A stretch of 36,872 bases of DNA from NCBI GenBank assembly GCA_011046015.1, contig DSBO01000125.1:1-36872 (forward strand), read 5' to 3'. Shown in pieces: positions 29,233-36,872 of the stretch. Numbering within the stretch: position 1 is the first letter of the stretch; every line of letters begins with the position of its first letter. Position numbers and translations under genes: made by a program. Source of the stretch: Thioalkalivibrio sp. Lineage in GTDB: Bacteria; Pseudomonadota; Gammaproteobacteria; SpSt-1174. A model generated the notes under the pieces. That model saw nothing but the letters and a program-made list of their open reading frames with translations. It was not told where the DNA came from and ran no database searches.

Positions 29233-30091
29233 TGATGCCGTCCAGCTCGACGATGATCTGCTTCAGCCACTCGCCGCCGCTGGGGTTCTGCGCCAGCGCC
29301 ACGGCGATGTAGGTGCGTCCGCCATGCTCGACGATCGCGCTGTCGGCATGCCAGTCGCGCCAGGTGCCGGACTTGCGGTAGATCTGCGCATCCGGCGCAT
29401 CGGCCAGCAGGCCCTGCACGAACTTGTGCTTGATCGCCGGGTCGCCCAGCATGGTCTTCATCTCGCGCGACAGCTCCGGCGACACCAGGCGGCCGGTCTC
29501 CAGCAGGTAATAGAAGCGGGCCACCTGGAAGGCGGTCGCCCCGTGGGAGAGGTTGTGCAGCGGGTCGCGACGGTAGGCCGCACCGCGCCCGTATTCCTTG
29601 CCGACCCAGAGCCCACCGTTGAGGTTCGCATCGTACAGACGATACTTGGGCGAACTCAGCAGATCGTTGATATAGTCACGCCCCACCCGGTGGATCATCT
29701 CGGTGGCGGCGACATTGGAGGACTGGCGGATCATGCGGGTCATCAGCTGGCGTGTCTCGGTATCCAGCTTGAGCCTGCCCTCCTGCACGCGCTCGAAGGC
29801 CGCCAGCAGAATGGCGATCTTCGGCAGGCTGGCGGCGTAGACCATGTCGTTGCCGTTGACGTGGGCGAGACGCGGGCGGTCGCGATCAGTCACGTCGACC
29901 AGGGCCACGGCCAGCTGGTGGGCGCGCACCGCGCCGTCGAGCTTCAGGAGGCCGAGGCGTTCCTCGAGCCGTTTTTGCAGGGCCGGGTCGGCGGCATCCC
30001 GCAAAGAGATGCGATCACCGACCGGAGCCGCGTGTACCGCGGAGAGCAGGCTCAGCGAGAGCCCGAGGACCATCAGCAGTCGCAACAGCAT
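29198..30091 (-). CDS. Exported serine hydrolase, class A beta-lactamase-like
   Basis: Signal peptide MLLRLLMVLGLSLSLLSAVHAA; YAASLPKIAI (SxxK), RQSSNVAAT (SxN), YRKSGTWRDWHADSAIVE (KSG). Confidence 0.9.
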   Translation of the reverse strand: MLLRLLMVLGLSLSLLSAVHAAPVGDRISLRDAADPALQKRLEERLGLLKLDGAVRAHQLAVALVDVTDRDRPRLAHVNGNDMVYAASLPKIAILLAAFERVQEGRLKLDTETRQLMTRMIRQSSNVAATEMIHRVGRDYINDLLSSPKYRLYDANLNGGLWVGKEYGRGAAYRRDPLHNLSHGATAFQVARFYYLLETGRLVSPELSREMKTMLGDPAIKHKFVQGLLADAPDAQIYRKSGTWRDWHADSAIVEHGGRTYIAVALAQNPSGGEWLKQIIVELDGIIMETPVRTAGL

Positions 30092-30143
30092 GGACTACCT
30101 CCTGACCGTATGAAATGTAGGCATAATAGTAACTGATACGGCC

Positions 30144-30164
30144 CATAAGGTCAGTCTTATGACC
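30144..30164. promoter_or_regulatory. Two interleaved dyads in a divergent promoter region
   Basis: CATAAG-GTCAGT-CTTATG (30144-30161) and GGTCA-GTCTTA-TGACC (30149-30164) between divergent genes. Confidence 0.5.
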
Positions 30165-30197
30165 CGCAAAAATGACAATTATCAAAGATACTGAGCA

Positions 30198-31487
30198 ATG
30201 ATCATGCGTTTCCTGCGCGACACCTGCCTCGTGCGCTGTGTGCTGCTGTTCACGAATTTCCTCCTGATCATCGCCGCGGTCTATCACCTCAAGCCGGCCA
30301 GCCGTTCCATCTTCATCAGCTCGCTGGGCACCGACTACCTGCCGTACGTGTGGATCGCCACCGCGCTCGCGCTCGCGCTCACCATCGGGATCTATCACCG
30401 CCTGATCGCACACTACTCCCGCATCCACGTGGTGCTCGGGAGCTGCACCCTCGTCATTGCCATACTGCTGGCCTTCTACCCGCTGCTCAGCGACAGCGGC
30501 TTCGCCCAGGCCTTCGCCTTCTACATCTTCGTCGACATGGTCAGCGTGATCCTGGTCGAACAGTTCTGGAGCCTCACCAACACCACCTTCAGCACCAGCG
30601 AAGGCAAGCGCTGGTACGGCCTGATCGCCACCGGCGGCCTCGTGGGGGGCATGGTCGGCGGCAGCGCCTCCAGCCTCTGGATCCGCCAGTTCGGGCTGGA
30701 AACCATGGACCTGCTCCTGGTCGCCGCGGGCATCTTCGCCCTGCTCGCGCTCCTCACCCTGCTCATGGGCAAGCTCGGTCTCTACGAGGAAAAGGCCGGG
30801 GTACCCAATCACCGCGACGACTCCACCGGGGACTGGCGCGCCATCCTGCACCACCGCTACCTGCTGCTGATCGCCACGATCCTGCTGCTCGCCCAGATCG
30901 CCGAGCCGATCATCGAGTACCAGTTCATGAAGGTCGTCGAGGCCTCCATCGCCGGACGCGACGAGCGCACCGCCTACCTCGGGGCCTTCTTCAGCGTGAT
31001 GAGCGCGGTCGCCATCGGCATCAACCTGCTGATCACGCCGCTGGTACATCGCTGGCTGGGGGTGCTGGGGGGATTGTTCGCGCAGCCGCTGGCCGTGATG
31101 GCCGGCAGCCTGTGGTACATGTCGCAGGCCACGCTGCAGGCCGGCGCCTTCCTCAAGATCTCCGATCGCGGCCTGTCCTACTCCATCAACCGCGCCTCCA
31201 AGGAACTGCTCTATGTCCCCATCGAGCCGGTCCTGATGTTCCGCGCCAAGGCCTGGATCGACATGTTCGGCTACCGCCTCTTCAAGGTCGCCGGCTCCCT
31301 GCTCATCCTGCTGCTCACCCAATGGCTGCCCTGGACCCTCAGCGCCGCCCAGCTCGGCTGGCTGGTGCTCGGCATCTGCCTGATCTGGATGTTCGCCCTC
31401 ACTCACCTGGGCACCCAGTACCGGGACATCCTCGCCCGCGCCGCCGCGCTAAAGGTCGACGCCATCGGCGCCGGCAGCAGGCATTAA
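30198..31487 (+). CDS. ATP/ADP translocase (NTT)-like / MFS-related polytopic transporter
   Basis: About 12 TM helices; YHLKPASRSIFISSLGTDYLPYVWI, EQFWSLTNTTFSTSEGKRWYGLIATGGLVGGMVGG, SINRASKELLYVPIEPVLMFRAKAWIDMFGYRLFK. Confidence 0.68.
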   Translation: MIMRFLRDTCLVRCVLLFTNFLLIIAAVYHLKPASRSIFISSLGTDYLPYVWIATALALALTIGIYHRLIAHYSRIHVVLGSCTLVIAILLAFYPLLSDSGFAQAFAFYIFVDMVSVILVEQFWSLTNTTFSTSEGKRWYGLIATGGLVGGMVGGSASSLWIRQFGLETMDLLLVAAGIFALLALLTLLMGKLGLYEEKAGVPNHRDDSTGDWRAILHHRYLLLIATILLLAQIAEPIIEYQFMKVVEASIAGRDERTAYLGAFFSVMSAVAIGINLLITPLVHRWLGVLGGLFAQPLAVMAGSLWYMSQATLQAGAFLKISDRGLSYSINRASKELLYVPIEPVLMFRAKAWIDMFGYRLFKVAGSLLILLLTQWLPWTLSAAQLGWLVLGICLIWMFALTHLGTQYRDILARAAALKVDAIGAGSRH

Positions 31488-31523
31488 GCGATCCGGCCGA
31501 CGGTCAGCGGCGGACCTTTTCCC

Positions 31524-32072
31524 TCACCACATCAGGTCGTCCGGCACCTCGTAACCCGCGTAGGGGTCATCCGCATCCGGTTTCGACTCGGTGGCCGGAC
31601 GGGCCATCACGCGGCTGGCGTCGCGGTCACGGATCTTGTCCGCCACCTCGGCCGGCACCAGTTCGTAGCGTTCACCGTCGCGCACGATGTCCAGCCGGCC
31701 CCGGGCGAGCTGGGCGCGCTGGGCGGGGGTGACCGGCAGCGACTTCAGCGTCTTCCCGTCCGTGAAGTGGTAGGCCTCGTCGGCCCCCTCGCGCGGCAGG
31801 CGGTTCTGCTCGATGAGCTGGCGCACCTGCGCGACCAGCGCCTTGCGCTCGGCCGCCGCCTTGCGCTCCAGGTTCAGCTGGCGGTCGCGCTCGGCCTTCT
31901 CCGCCGCCGCCTTCTGGGCGGCCAGCGCGGCCTCGTTGGCCTGCGGCGCGGGCGACGCCTTCGGGCCCTTGTGCTTGCCCTTGGCGGCGCGCTTGTCGTG
32001 CTTCGCCTTCTTCGCCTGCTTCTCGTTCGCCACTCCCGCCTTGAGGAGCTGATCCATCAATGAGTTAGCCAT
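31524..32072 (-). CDS. DUF2058 domain-containing protein (YaiL-like)
   Basis: [32 protein letters not shown]...[53 protein letters not shown]. Confidence 0.92.
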   Translation of the reverse strand: MANSLMDQLLKAGVANEKQAKKAKHDKRAAKGKHKGPKASPAPQANEAALAAQKAAAEKAERDRQLNLERKAAAERKALVAQVRQLIEQNRLPREGADEAYHFTDGKTLKSLPVTPAQRAQLARGRLDIVRDGERYELVPAEVADKIRDRDASRVMARPATESKPDADDPYAGYEVPDDLMW

Positions 32073-32324
32073 GAACCTCTTCCACTATCCCGTTGTCTCT
32101 ATGCGGGTGCCCGGTGCTGCGCGCGCCCCGACCACCATGGTGATCGGGGCGCCGCCACCGATCGTGGCCCGCCGCGCTTCGGCCCGGCAACCCGGATGCA
32201 GAGTCTACCGCAGAACGGCACCCGGACGGGCACCATGGGCCGCCACCCTGCCCTTTACCGTCCAAAACCGGTACAATCGCGCCCCTTTTACGCGCCTTCG
32301 CGCCCCCAGCCCCTGGAATACCTC

Positions 32325-33914
<1,590 letters not shown>

Positions 33915-33935
33915 TCGCGGGCCGCCCCCTCCGGC

Positions 33936-33950
33936 CCCGAGGCTCGGGGT
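33936..33950. terminator. GC hairpin between convergent genes, possible terminator
   Basis: CCCCGA-GGC-TCGGGG followed by TTGGGC; no long T tract. Confidence 0.35.
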
Positions 33951-33963
33951 TGGGCTACGCGCT

Positions 33964-36342
33964 TCAGCCCTCCGGCGCGGCGAACTGGCCGCCGAGCACC
34001 CGGTTTCGTCCGGCGGCCTTGGCGGCGTAGAGCTGCCGGTCAGCCGCCGAGACCAGCTGAGCGACGCTCTCGAAACCGTCGATGGCCATCACGCCGGCGC
34101 TGATCGTCAGGCCGTAACGCTGGAGATACGAGTGCTCGGAGACCGCGCGGCGGATCTTCTCGGCGACCTCGTGGGCCTGGTCGGCCGGGCACTCCGGGCA
34201 GATGAGCAGGAACTCCTCGCCGCCCCAGCGACCGAAGACATCGCTTCGCCGGATGAGCTCTTCAACGAGCGCGGCGAAACGCCTGAGTACCTCGTCACCG
34301 GCCTGGTGGCCGTGGACATCGTTGATCTCCTTGAAGTGATCCAGGTCGAAGAGCACCAGCGACAGATCACGCCCATAACGTCTCGACCGGTCGAACTCCT
34401 CGCTGAGCACGCTATCCAGGTGATGCCGGTTGAAGACGCCCGTGAGCTTGTCAGTGATCGACATCTCCTGCAGCAGCCGGTTCTTTTCCCGCAGCTCCCG
34501 TTCGGCCTGAGCGAGGCTGGCGTTGACCCGCTGGATACGCTGGTTGAGCGCCTGCGTGCGCACGAGGTAGACGGACAGCAACAGGAACAGAAACAGGGCC
34601 GCGAACAGCAGCGGCAGCAGCTTGTTCCACGGAAAGGGTTGCGAGACGCTCAGCCGCACCCAGCGGTTGTAGATCTCGTTGTGCTGTTCGACGCTCATGG
34701 AGGCCAGGGCCTTGTCCATGGCGCTGCGCAACAGCGGCCAGTCGTCGCGCACGGCGATGCCGAGATCGAAGGAGTACGGCGTCTGGCCGGAGATCTTCAG
34801 GTTGGCCAGCCCCTCGGCCTTGATGATGTGGCTCACGGCCGCGAGGTTGTCGATAAAGGCATAGAGTTCGCCACCGGCCAGGTCCTTGAGCCCCGCCAGG
34901 GCGCTGTCGTAGCGCTCCAGCGACAATCCCGGGTAGTAGCGTGAGAGCAGCTCGTCGGAGGCATAGCCACCCACCACCCCGATCACCCGGCCCTCGAGCT
35001 GATTGAAGTTGGAGATATAATCCACGTCGTCGCGGGTCACGATGATCATCGGCGAACGCACGTAGGGCGACGTGAAACTCAGGTACTCGCGCCGGTTGGG
35101 CGTCGATGCCGCGGCCGGCAGCAGATCGATCTCGCGCGCCCGCGCCGCCTCGAGTATCTCCTCCCAGCTCAGTCCCTCCACCAGCTCGAACTCGATATCC
35201 AGTGTTTCGGCGAGGATCTCCAGGTAATCCGAGGCAATGCCCCTGAAGTTCTGCTCGGCGTCGAAAAACTCGAACGGCGGCCAGCCCACCGACTCCACCC
35301 CGAAGCGCACGGTACCGAGCGAATCGAGGAACGCACGTTCCGCATCCGAAAGCTCGAGCCCGGTGTTGCGAGCGGATTCAAACACCAGTCCTGCCGCATC
35401 GCCGCCCCCCGTGTTCAGCAGCTGCAGGCTTTGCAGCCGGGTCAGGATATAGTCGATACGTCCCCGATCGAGACTGCCCAGCTCGGAGGTGTGGCGATCG
35501 ATGAGCGTCTCCATCCCCCGCGCCTCGTTCATCAACGCGGCACGTGACTTGCCCTGCGTGTTGTAGCGTTGGTAAATCAGCTCAACCATCTCGGCCTTGT
35601 GATCCAGCGCATACCGCCAGCCACGCAGCACCGCACGGCGCATGGCCGCCACGCGCTCGGGATGCGCGCTCGCCTCCTGCTGGCTGGTGAACAGCATGTC
35701 GCCATAGAGGCTCAGGCCGTAATGCCGGGGATGAATGACGTTGACCTCGTGCCCCATCTCGCGGAACACGAAGGGCTCGTTGGTCACGTAGATGGAGATG
35801 GCGTCGACGTCGCCGCTGATCAGCTGGCTGACGCGCTCGTCCCAGCCCGTGCGTATTAATCCCTCCCTGAGGATGCCCTGGTCGGCCAGCAGGGCAAGGA
35901 TATCCACGCCGTCGGAGTCGTTCTCGTAGAAGGCGAGGCGACGCCCCACCAGGTCGCGCGGCGTCGTCAGCCCGGAATCGGCCATGGTCATGATTGCATT
36001 GGCCGAGTGCTGCATGATGGCGGCGACGATCACCACCGGCTCGTGATTGGCGTGGTGCAGGAACAGCACGGAGTCCGACACACCGTACTGCGCCTCGCCG
36101 GAGAGCACCTGCTGGATGATGTTGCGCTCGGTCGCTCGCTCCCGCAGCGTGACCGTCAGCCCCTCCTCCGCGAAATAGCCCTGCTCCAGCGCCGCATAAA
36201 AACCTGCGAACTGAAACTGGTGCAGCCACTTGAGCTGAATCACCACCTCTTCATCGGCGGCGGCAGTCAGTGGGCTCGCGACAGCAGCCAGGGCCAGCAA
36301 GATGCAGCCCAGCCAGCAAGAAGACAGGGATCGGCGAGGCAC
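33964..36342 (-). CDS. Diguanylate cyclase with NMT1/THI5-like and SBP_bac_3-like periplasmic sensor domains
   Basis: VIQLKWLHQFQFAGFYAALEQGYFAEEGL (NMT1-like), VRFGVESVGWPPFEFFDAEQNFRGIASDYLEILAE (SBP_bac_3), TM, LTGVFNRHHLD...RRSDVFGRWGGEEFLLI (GGDEF). Start uncertain: GTG 36342 proposed; the ORF Met at 36462 lies in repeats. Confidence 0.88.
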   Translation of the reverse strand: MPRRSLSSCWLGCILLALAAVASPLTAAADEEVVIQLKWLHQFQFAGFYAALEQGYFAEEGLTVTLRERATERNIIQQVLSGEAQYGVSDSVLFLHHANHEPVVIVAAIMQHSANAIMTMADSGLTTPRDLVGRRLAFYENDSDGVDILALLADQGILREGLIRTGWDERVSQLISGDVDAISIYVTNEPFVFREMGHEVNVIHPRHYGLSLYGDMLFTSQQEASAHPERVAAMRRAVLRGWRYALDHKAEMVELIYQRYNTQGKSRAALMNEARGMETLIDRHTSELGSLDRGRIDYILTRLQSLQLLNTGGGDAAGLVFESARNTGLELSDAERAFLDSLGTVRFGVESVGWPPFEFFDAEQNFRGIASDYLEILAETLDIEFELVEGLSWEEILEAARAREIDLLPAAASTPNRREYLSFTSPYVRSPMIIVTRDDVDYISNFNQLEGRVIGVVGGYASDELLSRYYPGLSLERYDSALAGLKDLAGGELYAFIDNLAAVSHIIKAEGLANLKISGQTPYSFDLGIAVRDDWPLLRSAMDKALASMSVEQHNEIYNRWVRLSVSQPFPWNKLLPLLFAALFLFLLLSVYLVRTQALNQRIQRVNASLAQAERELREKNRLLQEMSITDKLTGVFNRHHLDSVLSEEFDRSRRYGRDLSLVLFDLDHFKEINDVHGHQAGDEVLRRFAALVEELIRRSDVFGRWGGEEFLLICPECPADQAHEVAEKIRRAVSEHSYLQRYGLTISAGVMAIDGFESVAQLVSAADRQLYAAKAAGRNRVLGGQFAAPEG

Positions 36343-36414
36343 GTTCAGGGTTCCGATCGAAACATATGCCGCCAGAATAGCAGAAAAACGCCCCAAATCA
36401 CGGCTCACATGCAC

Positions 36415-36858
36415 GAGCGGCGAAAGCCGCGATGCCCATGCTGACCATTGCTGCCACCCCAATCGCGCCTCGCAGCGCTCCTACCAACCCCGCGCTTTAC
36501 CCGTAGGAGCGGCGAAAGCCGCGATGCCCCTGCCCGGCAACGCTGCCCCACCCAATCGCACCTCGCAGCGCTCCTACCCATTCGGTGTCTACCCGTAGGA
36601 GCGGCGAAAGCCGCGATGCCCATGCCGGGCAACGCTGCCACACCCCAATCGCGCCTCGCAGCGCTCCTACCAATCCCGAGCTTTACCCGTAAGCGGCGAA
36701 AGCCGCGATGCCCAGGCCCGGAGGAACTGCCACCCCAATCGCGCCTCGCAGCGCTCCTGCCACTTCAGGGTTTACCCGTAGGAGCGGCGAAAGCCGCGAT
36801 TCGCAGTGGTGCCTGCGCCCGGCGTGATGATCGCGGCTTGCACCGCTACGAACCCAGG
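36415..36858. repeat. REP/BIME-type palindromic array, period about 92 bp
   Basis: GAGCGGCGAAAGCCGCGAT heads at 36415, 36507, 36599, about 36691 and 36782, alternating with inverted AATCGCRCCTCGCAGCGCTCCT; degenerate inverted copy ATCGCGGCTTGCACCGCTAC near 36832. Confidence 0.93.
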
Positions 36859-36872
36859 AAGCAAAAAGGCCC

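Noticed and set aside
30015-31406. 463-aa ORF antisense to the NTT-like transporter
   Set aside because: Gln/Asp/Glu/His-rich composition typical of antisense shadow of TM-coding DNA.
31500-31530. Terminator at GGTCAGCGGCGGACCTTTTCCC after the NTT-like gene
   Set aside because: Only a 4-bp stem with a short T run; too weak to call.
36343-36462. N-terminal extension MGWQQWSAWASRLSPLV of the diguanylate cyclase
   Set aside because: It is translated repeat DNA from the REP array; a later start in front of the signal-peptide-like segment is more plausible.
36415-36858. CRISPR-like regular repeat spacing
   Set aside because: The regions between heads are themselves near-identical and contain an inverted copy of the repeat. 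There are no unique spacers and no cas genes.

Overview
GC-rich window that reads as a gammaproteobacterial chromosome. I see no phage, integrase, transposase, CRISPR or tRNA genes. Left part: HIT protein, recR, YbaB/EbfC and dnaX (with an A9 slippery site), a DUF4168 secreted protein behind a strong sigma-54 promoter match next to an NtrC-family regulator/histidine kinase pair, a 4.5S SRP RNA gene on the minus strand that is absent from the ORF track, a TetR regulator, mscL and a beta-carbonic anhydrase. Middle: a MoxR-DUF58-DUF4381-VWA-VWA/TPR-BatD operon, then an ArsR-rhodanese regulator with a palindromic operator, divergent from a long plus-strand cluster (fatty acid hydroxylase, VTT-rhodanese, DsrE-like, ArsS radical SAM, ArsM-like methyltransferase, two arsenosugar-type glycosyltransferases, small orphan genes, a thiamine-binding MTH1187-type protein). 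Right part: an envelope-targeted island. It holds a membrane-anchored dikinase-like protein whose phospho-His swivel domain precedes its ATP-grasp domain (plant glucan water dikinase order), two beta-lactamase/PBP-fold serine hydrolases that overlap tail to tail, and an ATP/ADP-translocase-like transporter. It is followed by DUF2058, a YbiT-type ABC-F protein and a diguanylate cyclase with two substrate-binding sensor domains. Non-coding structure: a G4-capable octanucleotide repeat at the left edge, a 92-bp-period REP/BIME array at the right edge, two copies of a CCACAGAG inverted-repeat element, and several dyads. Best candidate for an undescribed system: the exported-dikinase / serine-hydrolase / nucleotide-translocase-like island at about 23958-31487. 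Its function is inference only.
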